From Melampsora larici-populina 98AG31 (lineage: Eukaryota > Basidiomycota > Pucciniomycetes > Pucciniales > Melampsoraceae), in contig NW_006768767.1 of NCBI RefSeq assembly GCF_000204055.1, forward strand, positions 2,234,621 through 2,298,620: DNA of 64,000 nt, in the 5' to 3' direction. Below, one piece after another: positions 47,052-58,868 of the stretch. The notes under the pieces were generated by a model. That model made no database searches, was not told where the DNA came from, and worked only from the letters and a program-made list of their open reading frames with translations. Position numbers and translations under genes: made by a program. Positions within the stretch are counted from its first letter, which is position 1. Each line of letters opens with the position of its first letter.

Positions 47052-48800
47052 TTGAGTGAGATGCCATCCTCTAGTCGCACGACTCAGCTTGCACTTTGGC
47101 GCGAGATTGTCTCTAAACGCCACGCGGGGACTACGCCAGTAAACCGACATCTCGACTTCATCCGAAGGCGTTTCGATGAACTAGAATCGAATGGCTTTAT
47201 CTGGTCAAAGGAATCGATCCTTGGTATCTTCCTTCAAATCGGTCTGTCAGAAAGTTCACATGGCCCTTTCTCATCTGTCGACAAATTACTCGATTCTCGC
47301 ATTCTTCAAGGACTTGAGACTTCATCTAGCGAAGTTGAAGAGGTCATCCGAAACGAGGAATTCCGACATAAATCTCATCGTGTTGGCCTCATGGATCTAC
47401 CGGTCGAAGTTTTTAACAACATAGTCGAACACCTTGATTGTATGGCCAAGCTCGAAGCTGAGGAGATTGAGGAGAAAAGAGAAGAGGGCCAGGTGATGAT
47501 CTATGGTTCAGCTGGCCGGAAGCCATACTGGACCTACTTGCACCAACACCCGCCAATCTTGAATACCATCCAGAACTTTTCACTTATTTCTCGTGAGGTA
47601 TATCAACTCTGTCGCCCATGGTTATGACGAGTAAGTGGTCTCAAATCGTACTTGGGGTTCAGGAAGCCTTACTGATCAAGATCAATAACTCAATCCGATC
47701 CCCAGAACTTACAATTTCCTACTTCTCTTCCGGCACCGATTGATCTATGGACCAACGATATTCTCCTCAGACATGGCTCCTATGTTCAGTCTCTATCGCT
47801 CATGCTCTCCCAAAACTGTAGCGTACCTCTTGGTGGTCCTGTAGACTATGATCCCTTCTACGATAACCTTATAACCGACTTCCAAGATGACCCTCCTATA
47901 AAATGGATCTCTCCAAAGAATATTAGAGACCTGATAGATCGGTGCCCTAACCTTTCTACGCTAAGGTTTCATTTTGACTATGATGAACCATTTGAAGATG
48001 AGGGTAGAAGAGCAGCCTTTATGATAGACCTAGTGCCGCTGTTAGCAAGTCTCAAACAACTTCGACATCTGACATTGGAGGATGACTATGCAAGCACTAT
48101 CGAGAATGAAGTCACATCAAAAGTTATTCAGAGTCTACCTTTGCTCGAGTCCTTTACATGTACTGGCCATTCAACCTCCGATGATGATAGAAAACTTGAC
48201 AATGCGTCTTTTGGATTCAATCTATCAAAACTAAAATCGTTATCACGATTGAATTTATGTCGAATAGATATACATGATAACTGGTGTCTTTACAATTGGC
48301 CCAGGACCATCACCGAGCTTACAATTCACGATTGTTGGCGTCTATTACCAAGTACAGCACATGGGATCATTCAACACATTACACCTCACCTAAGAAAGCT
48401 TGACATCTCCTTCTATTACGCAGTAGGAGATGACATCGGGGCAGTTGATCCTGCCTGGAATCCGCAAATACGTTTCTCTCTTCCGGTTCTAGCCGACTTG
48501 AAGATTTCTCCTTTGAACGCGACCCTACTGGACAGCTTTCAAAACTGCCTTTCTATGAGTTGTCTTCAAGGGACGTACAAGTCACTAGAGCATTGTCAGT
48601 CGCTAAACAAGATTCTGTCAAAAGCTCCTTGGCCTCAGCTCAAGACACTGGTTGTCAGACCACATAGTGAATATCTGAGTCCAACTGAATTTGCTCATCA
48701 ATATCAAGAAATTGAGGATCAATTGGTTCTATTGGAGAAGTATTGTGAACAAGGCAAAATTGAAGCACTCATTCTCCGGCGTACCGAGAGAGATTGGTGA
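47052..48800 (+). pseudogene. F-box-like/leucine-rich protein gene with in-frame stop
   Basis: Exon 1 (47052-47630) encodes an F-box-like motif, LMDLPVEVFNNIVEHLD, and SLISREVYQLCRPWL. Exon 2 (47706-48800) continues in phase as NLQFPTSLPAPIDLWTNDILLRHGSYVQSLSL, followed by leucine-rich segments such as CPNLSTLRFHFDYDE, LKQLRHLTLEDDY, LKSLSRLNLCRIDI and RTITELTIHDCW, ending RRTERDW. The intron is 75 bp (GTAAGT...CAG). TGA at 47625-47627, two codons before the splice site, interrupts the protein (PWL*R); related proteins would be expected to have Trp or Arg there. F-box proteins select targets for SCF ubiquitin ligases. It is either a recent pseudogene or a polymorphic null allele. Confidence 0.7.
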
Positions 48801-49214
48801 GGCTGGAATGATGTGAGTAGATTTCAGGTTTTGTTCAAAATGAGAGGTTCTGATCTTTTCCAATATAAAATTGACCACTTTTGTCTATATTTCGACCTGG
48901 CCTGACATTTCTAACACTTGAGTTCTCTTTCTTTTCTTATATCCAAACCGTGTAAAAGAACAACTACTAGATCAATTTTTACGGCCTTGCTTATGTATTC
49001 TCTATATATTGTCTTTGTACTGTTCTAACTGAAGATAATCCTTAGTATCTTTCTTCAACTCGTTCTTTCCGGAAGTCTACATGGCCCTTTTGTTCTCTAA
49101 GGATTGATGATGACACAAGCGACCTGCTTTCCAGAGGGTGCCACTCATTGAAACATGTTTCAAGCATGTTGAAGGTCCCTGGGCCTATCCTGGCTGACTT
49201 CAAAGAATTCATTA
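48801..49214. other. Downstream region of the F-box-like gene
   Basis: Probably 3' untranslated and intergenic DNA; no feature recognised. Confidence 0.4.
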
Positions 49215-49429
49215 GGGAGGTTCAAGTTAGGATATTCTTGTGTAAAATCTTTACAAAATGGACAATTTTTTGAAATTTTATGGTGTTTTTTTTCTGCATA
49301 TATATGGTTGATAGCACTTGAGACACCTAAAAATTTGTGCCAAATTTTACACGTTTGTGGTAAATTTTACAGTCTTGGACCAGTTGTTGTAGTGTAAAAA
49401 TGCCATGAAAATCTTAACTTGAAACCCCC
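49215..49429. mobile_element. 215-bp TA-flanked MITE
   Basis: Ends GGGAGGTTCAAGTTAGGAT and ATCTTAACTTGAAACCCCC are approximately inverted, with TA on both sides. The interior is AT-rich with a further inverted pair (caaattttacac / gtaaattttacag region). Confidence 0.75.
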
Positions 49430-49642
49430 TATTGTCCAAGAATACTAACCAACACTACCACCAACACACCTTGCTTCCTGAACCCAACCTATTCCTAAAA
49501 ACCAATGAATGACCTACCATTCTACTTCAGGAATGCAGTGGTGCACAAATCCAGGGTAGGCTGTCACACAGCCATAGAAGGCTGGGCTAGAATGAAATTA
49601 GCAGGATACATCTCAGGAATGGCCAAGTTTATAAAGTTATAA

Positions 49643-50700
49643 GAGCATCCCCAGCTGTGCCGTAAATTGGTAACGTACAGAGGGTTGCACAGATTGTTTA
49701 GGGAACCATTTGAGGTATGAAATTTGAGGCATGTACAGCTGTGGTCCATTTATCCTTCCGATTTTTCTTTCTTTCTGGAAAAGGCTATGCCCTCAATAGG
49801 TCTTTGACCTGTCAAGGACATAACTGTACGGGCTACAGGCCCTCTCCCAACCGGAGGTTCAAGAGAGGGCCAGTTTTGAGGAAATCCATCTTCTTTCTGG
49901 CAATTTTGTGATGAGGAGTCTATTTACTCAAAGACCTTATCAAAAACAGAACATGAAATTGGAATCCCTTAGAAAGAAGTGAGCATGGAGAGCCATAGTC
50001 TCCCCAGGGGGGTATGTCTCTCCTGGAAAAAGGGAGGGTGGGATGGACAAAAATTATTCTTAATAGGAGATGTTAATTTCAGTTAAGAAAAATTTGCAAA
50101 CAGATTCAGGATAGGGTGTGACAGATTTACAAAAATTTAAAATGGAAGAGACGGACAAGCGGATAGGAGGAAGAGTTGGTAGTGAACTCCATTCTTAAGT
50201 ATAACTTGAGAATTCATATCTGTGGTTATACTTCCACCAGTGACGCAAAGATGACCGTAGGCTGTTTGCTTACTAAAACTGCCAGAACTCCGTATAGACC
50301 CAAAAGAGGACTGTGGGTTAAGTCTGTCTCTTCCTACCTGATTTTGTTCATCACTCATACTGAGGTACGTCGTCATGGACTCGCTTTACACTTTGTGCCT
50401 TGTGAAAAGACTGATTCCCTACAGTTTGGCTAGTAGCATAATTTGGGAGCAGTTTTATGGCTTAGATGATTATAGAGGCGCATGATTTGTGGAGAGTCTA
50501 ATTGTACAAGTCAGAGTTTATGAGAGAAGTGAGGTACAGGAGGATTTAAGGTGCAAGTAGAAAAATACCATATTTTGCCTATTTTGACTTGCACGTAGAG
50601 AATTGCCCAAGCTAAATATGTTTTTGGGTGTAACAGCTGTGAATAAAGATACCTCAAATCTATGTATGGCACAGTTTACGGCACACAGCTGGGGATGCTC
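49643..50700. mobile_element. Non-autonomous PIF/Harbinger-type element, 1058 bp
   Basis: Inverted ends GAGCATCCCCAGCTGTG and the inverse are flanked by TAA (49640-49642 and 50701-50703). The inverted similarity continues for several bases (ccgtaaa). No transposase frame is present, so any movement would need a protein supplied in trans. The ends differ from those of the element at 33172-37688, so it belongs to another family. Confidence 0.8.
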
Positions 50701-50757
50701 TAACAACGTACCTCAGACAAATTTCTAGCTTAACACATTGAATATCAGACAATGAAA

Positions 50758-51062
50758 TCTACATTTTGGGCTAGTGATTCTGGCCCAACAACAGACAAAA
50801 GTCCATCAAAACCACTGAGCTTAGTGACAATCAAAAAGTATTTGGATGGGACCTGTGCAACACAGAGCATGTCCAATGGCAGATCCAGAAGTGATGAAAA
50901 CACTTCTAGTGAACATGATTCAAAATGAAGAGTAGAAGGCATCAGTTAGGCAGTTGTTTGAACTCCTGCAGGAAACTCACAAAAGCTCCAACACTCACTA
51001 GTAAATCAGAACAGTAGCACTTGTTGGTTTCTGGGAAATGGCCTGACTTGGCAATTCTTTGG
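50758..51062 (+). pseudogene. Old DIRS tyrosine recombinase fragment
   Basis: The sequence aligns by eye with the recombinase at about 7425-7765. Shared peptides include SLVTIKKYLDGTCA (against SSVTIKKYLDGICA), then, after a 12-bp deletion, a frame-broken segment matching QHRAKPTADQDIVKTL, RQLFELLQETHKS (against KQLFELLQNTYKG) and VALVGFWE-A (against VALVAFWGVA). CpG sites of the better copy are largely TG or CA here. It is a dead relic. Confidence 0.75.
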
Positions 51063-51099
51063 TTGTGTGTAATGACATGCAAAAGAATTATGAGAGATG

Positions 51100-51619
51100 T
51101 CACATCACTATTGTACTACCTTTATCTTTCTTCTCTCGTCCAACAATTTCTTTTGCACTGAGAATTGCCTTGGACAAAATCTCGGACAGTTTCTGTCCAA
51201 GGTTTGTAATTTGACAATACCTCGGATTGAAAAATTGAAGGTAAATATGTTGGCAGTGAGGCTTACCGGGCTTTCTGTCCTGTCTTGAACTGTCCCAATG
51301 AGCTAGGAGATTTGTGCTTGAAGAAGGAGCACACACAACCTTGAAGCCACAATATTTGCACAGATAAGCAGTTGTTGGTTTGCCGTTTTTTCTACATAAT
51401 TTGAAAGGGTTCAATCAGTTCAATAGCTTGTTTGTCAAAGAGAGAATACCAATGAAAAATAACAACAAGGATGACAAAATAGAAATGAAATGAAAAATAG
51501 AAGTCGCTTACATCAATTACTGTGGTCATTTCATCATAGTAATTGCGGACGGGATCAAAGGGATCATGTTCCTTTGTCTTAGCCTTATTGTCAGCCCTGA
51601 GCCCTGTGTACAGGACCAC
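51100..51619 (-). pseudogene. BED-type zinc finger fragment of a transposase-like gene
   Basis: Minus-strand peptides MVLYTGLRADNKAKTKEHDPFDPVRNYYDEMTTVID (upstream exon) and KPTTAYLCKYCGFKVVCAPSSSTNLLAHWDSSRQDR (downstream) form a BED-like finger, with a CxxC and a later His pair, separated by a possible intron near 51406-51512. This is the usual N-terminus of hAT-type transposases in rusts, but no catalytic part follows to the left. It may be a fragment or a stand-alone BED protein. Confidence 0.5.
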
Positions 51620-51639
51620 AGGCTAACAAACACACATGT

Positions 51640-52300
51640 AAATACATGAAATACATATCTAAATATATGTAACTTGTTTAAAACCATAAAGATTACATCT
51701 CATGGCTCAGTATCAAGAGTCACTTAAGTAAGAAGACTTACTATGACTTAAATAAGTAATAGTAAACCTAACCCAAACCTAACCCAAAGAAGAAGTAAAC
51801 CTAAGTGACAACCACAAGTTGACACCTATGTCTAGGATATATAAGCCCCTCTTCTTCTCACTCTGGAAGAAGAACCAACTTCATATCATTACACAACTCA
51901 TCATCACAATTTACTTGATTCTTCACCAAGAATATTTAGTAAAGTGATATTGCTGTACTTTGATTGTCATAGTTCTTTTCTATCTTTGTTCAGGTTATTG
52001 TAAAACCTCAAGTGGTGCTCTGAGCTGGTGGGATTAATAGCTAGCAGAACAAGCTTGGAATTTACAAAGGGTTCCTCTTCAAAAGAGTCTAAAGTACCCA
52101 GCGGCACCTCTGAATCCTCAGAGGCTAAAGCACTGCAGGCTCCAGAGTTGGAAGATCAACCAGAGCTCCAAGTAAGATCCTTAGAGGGATTACTCAGCCA
52201 TCTCACTGGCTATAAATCCTCTCCTCAGAGGTCAACTAACCGTAGTCTTCACTTGGGTGTACCAAGTGAAGACTTCATCTTTGTCTACTCTTTGCCTTTT
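51640..52300 (+). repeat. LTR-like retroelement remnant
   Basis: Contains ggatatataagcccctcttcttctcac (TATA-like promoter region) and a purine/pyrimidine arrangement seen in solo LTRs. It is partly the reverse complement of 37850-38480. It lies between the BED finger fragment (51100-51619) and a possible N-terminal part on the same strand (52302-52766), so it may have been inserted in that gene. Confidence 0.4.
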
Positions 52301-52301
52301 T

Positions 52302-52766
52302 TTAGTGAAGAGTCAGCCCAACAGTTGCTGACTCCTCACACTTATCATTTTCCGCATTGAAGTCCTGTGTCAAGTCAACATTGACTTTTAAACCTTGACT
52401 GCTTGCCTCAGGTTTGCTGGCTTTCTGTTTTGACTGATCTGTGCTTTTCTTATTGGACAATTTGTGGGTTTTTTTGCCCTTATTGTAAGGCGGTTGGGAG
52501 TTCAAGTGTTCCAAAGAAGCATCATCCATTGTCATTTTGATGCGCTTGTGTTTGGAGGAGGGTTGGTACACACTGACAGAGGTATTCAATACATCATCCT
52601 CATCTTGGCGTTGGATTGCACAACAAGAATCAGAAGGGGAGGCAATAAGGTGGGACTGCTTTCTAACTGGGGACGGGCGGGTACTACGACAAACATTTGA
52701 GCAAGATTTGACTGGGGTAGATGAAGAAGACATGTGTAATTTTGATGATATGGATGATGATAGCAA
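52302..52766 (-). pseudogene. Possible N-terminal part of the BED-finger gene
   Basis: A 154-codon minus-strand frame, Ser/Lys-rich with basic patches (KHKRIKMTMDD, NKGKKTHKLSNKKSTDQSKQKASKPEAS). Such low-complexity basic starts precede BED fingers in hAT transposases. Its link to 51100-51619 across the LTR-like insertion is inferred. No domain is recognised. Confidence 0.3.
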
Positions 52767-53159
52767 GTGATTGGGGCAGATAGAACTATGGGAAGTGCAA
52801 AAGAGGAAAAATGTTAATGATTATAATAATAAAAGGAAATAATAAAAGATTGGAATGGGCACACAATGTCGAGATCATAGCTTCTAGATCCTCCATATAA
52901 AGCCTCTTGAAACTGTGACACATTGCCATAGCCACATCCCTAGATCAAGACACAATGGGTCAGTGAGGCAAAGTACAAAGGGTGCAGATTAGGTAGAAAA
53001 AGATCAAACAGAAACTAGTATGTGATGTACCTTACCAATCTGGCAGAACCAATGTCTGGATATGGGGTTGGCTGCGTGGTTTGAGGGTGTGTGCTGAGTC
53101 TAGGCTGTTGGGCTGTGCTGGTCAAAGGGTGTGAGGGTGTGAGGATGGGCAAAGGGCGC

Positions 53160-53310
53160 GAACAGGGTGGAATAGTACAGGTACTGTATTGGTATCATAC
53201 CTCAAATCCCGGTACTGGCTGGTCCGATACTGGTATCGTATCGCCGGGTCAGGTACAATACCGAGTACAGTACCTTAACAAAACTGAGCTCTCGGGTCAT
53301 TCAGTACCGT
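53160..53310. repeat. GTATCG/GGTAC-rich block flanking the second hAT element
   Basis: Dense gtatcg, ggtact and gataccg words resemble the interior of the MITE at 25361-25812. The second hAT element interrupts this block; a short continuation (aggtacggtaccg) is on its right side at 56556-56575. No terminal repeats were fixed. Confidence 0.5.
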
Positions 53311-53320
53311 ACATGTCGCT

Positions 53321-56300
53321 CAAGATGGGCACCGGTCGATATCCGGCGTCTCTAGCCTCATCCGAATACCAAACCGGCGGATATTTAATCTATCCGTACC
53401 AATCGGAGAACATCCGATTGGTTTTTTTTAAAATAATCCTCCATCCGACAACCGAACCGGCTATCCGCCGGTTATCCGGCCGCTATAGCCGAAAAAGGCC
53501 TGTTCTCGTTTTTTTTTTTGAAATTTGTGTTCAAGCCCATCATCCATCGGCAAGTCAACTCTGTCTTTACCTTCCCCACCTCCTCGAATCATTCCATCAC
53601 ACTCTTATCCCGCTCAATCCACAAGATTCCACCATTCACGTGGTTTATATCTATTTTAAGATGTCTCAAGCCCCAAGCAGTGCATCTGGGGCAAATACTG
53701 ATGGCACCTCCCAACCCGAACACTCCAATCTGACGGAAGATACCTCAACTACCACTCGGCCAGCAAGTTACGTCTGGAAATACTTTAAAAAGCTTCAAGA
53801 TCAAGAAATCAATCAGTGTCGATTTGTCATGGCCAACGGAAACGAATGTGGCAAGCAATTGTCTCGTGATAAGAAAGGTAGTACTACCTCGATGAAAAAC
53901 CACCTCGAAACCAAGCACGGTGTCCGTGATGGCAATCACAAACAAGGAAATATCCTAGCTGCTTTCAAGAAGGTTAAGACTGGTCATTTGGTGAGTGGTA
54001 CTGTTTTTGTCTTTTATTCAATTCTATTTTGACTTCTTTTCTTTTCTTTCATTTCCACTTCAACAACTTTTAATTATATCCAATCATTTAATTCTTTATT
54101 CGCTTTTCCTCGTTTTATCTTTCATATTATAATCTTTTATCATTCATAAATCTTTTATCTTATTATATTCTCAACATTCAATATCAGAACACACTCAACC
54201 TTACCAGCGTGAAGACTAGTATCTGTTACTTTATAGCCGATAACGATCTTGCTTTTTCTATTATCGAGAAACTATCTTTTCAACGCCTTTTATCGCTTTG
54301 TAATCCTCATGTTATGCTAGTCAAACGTAACGCTATTGCTAGACACATGCGCAGGTTATATTATCTATACGAAGATCATATCAAGAAGCTTTACTTGGGA
54401 CCGGCCAAATCGATTGCGATCACTCAAGATGTGTGGACATCACCAAATAATGTTGCATTTATGTCCCTTACTTGTCACTTTATAACCGAAAACTGGGATC
54501 TCATGGACATTACACTTGGTATTGCTGAAATCAAAGGTGAGATTTTTTTTTTGATCATTTTTTCCTTCTTTCATAACGTATCAACTGATACTAATCTTTC
54601 CGAATGTACAGGTCCACACAACGCTGACAACTTTGCTACGTTGATTGTTGAATATCTCACTAAGTACTGTCTAAAGGATAAGCTCTGCGCAATGACTGCC
54701 GACAATGTTGGTACCAATGCGGCTATCGGTCGAGTCATCGGACAAACGGATGGTATTAATTTTGATCACCAGGCCCAAGTTCATGGCTGTGTTGCGCATG
54801 TGATCAATCTCGCGGCCAAAGACGGACTCAAAGTCTTTGGTCAACTCATTGAATCGGAAGAAGACAAAGAAGAGTCGTCAAATCAGATGGCTCTTCACAA
54901 TCTTGTGGACCCTCCCGATGTTGCTCAAGTTAATCTGAAGACAATCTATTCTCAATGTCACGGTCTTGTTACATCCACCCGATCCAGCCCTCAACGTGGT
55001 TCTCATTTTTCCAGCATAGTCAAAATGAGACGTGAAATTGCCAACTTGATGAATCCAGAACCCTCTCAACCTTCAAGCGCCTCGAATGCTCCCAATTCCG
55101 AGGATCCTGCCGATACCGACGCTCTCAACTATCTATTAGAAGATCCAACCATAGATAAAGTTGAATCCGCTCGTTCAAAACGACCTGTCGACACGGCAAC
55201 TCGGCTGATTGTGGATGTTCCCACTCGTTGGAACTCTTCATATCATATGTTTCGAAGGCTCCTCCGTCTACGAGAAGCGTGCGACGAGTTCTGTAAGGGT
55301 AAAGATTTCAAGAAGTATTCCCTCTTACCAATTGAGTGGAATTACGTCAAGCAAATGTGCGATTTTTTGGAGCCCCTCAGCGAAGCAACCAAAATCCTTT
55401 GCAAGTCAAAGTTCCCGACTATGCATCAAGTTGTGCCTATGTATGTTGTAGTCTTACAAGGACTAAAATCTGTAAGTTCAATTTATAATCTTTTCATGCT
55501 CACAACCCAATTTGTTAATGTGAAATGATGTGCTTATAGGTAGCTCAAAAATACAATCATGATCAATTAATTCCTGCTTCACTATCCATGATATCTAAGC
55601 TTGAAGAGTACTTCAAGAAGGTGCTTACAAAACCTGCACCAGTCTGTGCTACTATTCTTGACCCACGCCTCAAGTTGAACTATTTTCATGTAAGTTTGTC
55701 TCAGCACTTTTTAATCTAATGTGGTACTAATCAGTGTATGTATTTCTCATTTACAAAAAGGATCGAGCCTTTTTTTTAATCAATATGACCTCGTCACTTC
55801 AGACATCAGATACATCTTTGAACAGGAGGTGTTGAACTTTGAGGTCGATATACCAATACCACCTCCAAATACCACCAGAAAATCGACTAGTGCAACATCA
55901 ACTTCCCAGTACTTTGAAGATGCAATTTTCGGAGCCCAAGATGTTCAACATGATCATTCAATTAACAACGAGATCAATCAGTACCTACCTTACAAGTTAG
56001 AAGCTCGCGACACCAAGGTGTTAGAGTTTCGGAAAAAAAGAGTGGACATTTATCCAGGATTGGCCAGAATGGCGATGTATTTCCTGGCGATTCCAGCAAC
56101 TAGCTGTCCTTCAGAAGGGGTTTTTAACAAAACCAAAAGAATTCTGGGCCCTCAGCGTACTAATCTATCTTGTTTACATGTGGAGGCGCTTTTATGTGTT
56201 AAAGATTGGTACCAGGTGTTTGGTCCTTTGAAATTGACTAGTGAAGAAGTGGAGGATAGTGATTAATTTTTTTAACTACTTTTTTTTTTCTCTTATCCTC

Positions 56301-56547
56301 TTTTCAATGTTTGTTATCTACAATTATACATTAATACACGCCTTACACGCCTATACATTTCAGACAAATATAAAGGGTATATTCGTCGGATATCCGACGG
56401 ATATCCAGTTTTTCCTCCTACTCATCCGACTTCCGAACCGGCCGGAGTATCCGGCCGCCGGTTGGCTTGAGAGGCCTTTCCAACAACCGCTCCCGACGGA
56501 GCATCCGTCGGAGATCCGGCCAAAAACCGGGGCCGGTGCCCATCTTG
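53321..56547. mobile_element. hAT transposon with a nearly intact transposase
   Basis: Inverted ends CAAGATGGGCACCGG (53321) and CCGGTGCCCATCTTG (ending 56547). The flanks are acatgtcg (53311-53318) and acatgttg (56548-56555), an 8-bp duplication with one CG/TG difference; two extra bases (ct) lie between the left copy and the inverted repeat. The subterminal regions are rich in atccgg/ccggat words on both sides. The single gene is on the plus strand. Confidence 0.85.
53661..56266 (+). pseudogene. hAT transposase with a probable one-base frameshift
   Basis: Exons 53661-53990, 54188-54536, 54612-55471, 55540-55689 and 55761-56266. The BED finger is CRFVMANGNECGKQL...MKNHLETKH. The RNase H-like core has AITQDVWTSPNNVAFM (first Asp), MTADNVGTNAAIG (second Asp), HGCVAHVINLAAKDGL and VPTRWNSSYHMF. 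The C-terminal dimerisation region is YPGLARMAMYFLAIPATSCPSEGVFNKTKRIL. The last exon starts in phase as DRAFF but needs one more or two fewer T in the T8 run at 55770-55777 to continue as NQYDLVTSDIRYIFEQEV. Apart from that the gene is open, so a sequencing slip or a very recent mutation is possible. Confidence 0.8.
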
Positions 56548-56575
56548 ACATGTTGCCCAGGTACGGTACCGAAGA

Positions 56576-57540
56576 AATTGTCAATTTTTAGTTTGTATGC
56601 AAGCAACAGAATAATAGTTTTCCGAAGGAGGCACGACGTAGGTGGACGTTGTCCATGACTACGAGTAATGTATTTTAAAAAAGACTTTAAATTATAATCC
56701 ATTTCTTTGTTCATAATGTAGTCAGAACGCAATAGTTCAGACTTACTTTCATCTAAACCAGACCAGTCAATAAGACCAGGGTCTGACCTGAATAGTTATT
56801 TGATTTCGAACCTACGGTATCAATCCAATTATTAAATGAACAAAAAGGATTATATATCATGATGATGCTGCTAAGAAGTAGATCACTCTACTCCTTACCC
56901 GCTTATCATTTTATATTTCCTATTATCCAGAAATTATCAAAGTTTTTAAATTCGATTAGAAATTAGCATCTTGTTATAACAATCAATTTACAAAACTTAT
57001 CTAGAACTTATCTACGATTCCAATTATCTTTTTGAAAACCATCCCTCCCACCCTAGCAATAAAGATAAAATCGAGATACCAAATTACGAAGAATTAGGTG
57101 TCGTAGATTGGTATATTAAAACTCAACCATAATTCTTGATTCTTATATTGAATCAGAAATTTGGTCATCCCTCTAGTGTGTTCTTAGACCCCTAATCCAA
57201 TTACCTAAAGTCTTATAAGGAATCTTTATGATTATTAATGATAATATTATATTATTGTCAAATAATATACTAGAAGTTTAGCTCATAATTATTCTTCAGC
57301 TCAGTAAAGCTGGTAAAATAATTATAACTATACTTTATTCCTAATACTCTTCAAGTTATCGGAAATCTCGATATCTTAGAAGCTACGACTTATAGAAATT
57401 GGTCATTTCCGAATTCTTATATGTTTTATAAAACATTCTAAAGAATACGGGGGTTTTTAAGTCAAACCCGAACACTGGTAATCCGGGACGTAATAGTCGG
57501 GATTACCTAGAGAAGATCCTAAGATTAAATCTTGAATTTT
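56576..57540. other. AT-rich stretch without a gene
   Basis: No credible frame. It runs from the hAT flank to the LINE target site and is rich in short AT repeats. Confidence 0.45.
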
Positions 57541-57644
57541 CAACTTTGAATCCCTCGACTTCATCAGAGTCTAGACTGCCAGTCCTCCCAGCGATATCGA
57601 TTCTCATTGTTCAATCGCACCAATAAACCACAAAACCCCCCCTG

Positions 57645-58868
57645 ATGCCTCAAAAACGGCCGCCTGACACAGGCGAAGGTGATCCGAACACCCACCCCCC
57701 CAAAAATCCGACGATCCTACGATCAAACGAATCGGACTCTCTGATGTGCGACCTTAGATCGCTCCCGCTGAATAACTCTCACACAAACAATGGTCTCATT
57801 CAAATCATGATTAAAATGATGAACGGCTTCAAAAATACAATTAAAGAACTTAACAACACTATCAAGGAGCTTAGAGACGAAATCAACATGCTCAAACGCG
57901 ATCACGTCAATCCGAACTCCCAAATTGACCCCTCTCCCCAGTCATCAACAAACTCGGACCCCCGCAGAACCAACGTATGGACAAACCCTTACCCGAATAA
58001 ACCAGCCAAATCAATGCCAAAACCACCACCAAAGAACAGCGAAATCAATAAATTCAGAACGGCAACGCTTATCATACATAAGGTACAAGGTAAAGAACCT
58101 TTCAAAGATATGGCCAACTCGGAGATAGTCCACCACGTGAACAAAGCACTCAGAACTCTAGATGCTCAAGTCGACGGTCAGATAGTCAAAATTCGAGGTG
58201 CAATGCTGATGAAATCAGGCGACGTACTCATGAACATGGACAATAGACTCATCAAGAACTGGTTATTAGAAAACAAACACCAATGGACAAGACTAGCGCA
58301 CAAGGACTTTGAAACAAACCAGACCCGGTACCCCATCCTATTCAATTTTGGACCAGCCTACCTCGATGTTGAAAGCGAAGATTTCCCAGACCAGATCAGC
58401 CAAGAAAACGACTTCCCCCGCGAATCCATCCACTCCATCAGATGGCTCAGGAACCCAAACGACAAAAGGAAAAAACATGGAACGATCATTATCAACTTTC
58501 TTGACAAGACGCTAGCACAGAATATTGAAAAAGGCGGACTGTTCGCAGATTGTAATAGACTCAACAGTAAACACTATGTACAAGGACCAACTATGTGTTT
58601 CAATTGCTTAGATCTTAATCACACACATTCCTCATGCAATAATGACACTAACTGTGCTAACTGTGGTGACCCACACAACACCAGAGATTGCGCTAACAAC
58701 GACACCGCACAAGTATGTGCCAGATGTGTAGGTTATGACGCTAAGAAATCAAAAGATAAGATTGACAGATACCTTCCCAAATATAACCATTCTCCTAAAA
58801 GCGTCCACTGCCCCCTTCGTAAGACGACCTTCAAGATAACCCAAACTCATACCCCAAATGAGTCATAA
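57645..58868 (+). CDS. LINE ORF1, nucleic-acid-binding gag-like protein
   Basis: 407 aa. Residues 40-75 form a probable coiled coil (IQIMIKMMNGFKNTIKELNN...LRDEINMLKR). The middle (about 135-300) resembles an RNA-binding fold found in LINE ORF1 proteins. Near residues 313-350 are CCHC zinc knuckles, CFNCLDLNHTHSSC and CANCGDPHNTRDC, with a further CARCV. The protein coats element RNA. The start is the first ATG after the 5' end. The stop overlaps the ORF2 start by 11 nt (ATGAGTCATAA), suggesting termination-reinitiation. Confidence 0.85.
   Translation: MPQKRPPDTGEGDPNTHPPKNPTILRSNESDSLMCDLRSLPLNNSHTNNGLIQIMIKMMNGFKNTIKELNNTIKELRDEINMLKRDHVNPNSQIDPSPQSSTNSDPRRTNVWTNPYPNKPAKSMPKPPPKNSEINKFRTATLIIHKVQGKEPFKDMANSEIVHHVNKALRTLDAQVDGQIVKIRGAMLMKSGDVLMNMDNRLIKNWLLENKHQWTRLAHKDFETNQTRYPILFNFGPAYLDVESEDFPDQISQENDFPRESIHSIRWLRNPNDKRKKHGTIIINFLDKTLAQNIEKGGLFADCNRLNSKHYVQGPTMCFNCLDLNHTHSSCNNDTNCANCGDPHNTRDCANNDTAQVCARCVGYDAKKSKDKIDRYLPKYNHSPKSVHCPLRKTTFKITQTHTPNES

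Noticed and set aside
51755..51810. Telomere-like aacctaaccc words
   Set aside because: Only a few imperfect copies lie within LTR-like DNA and no long TTAGGG-type array is present.
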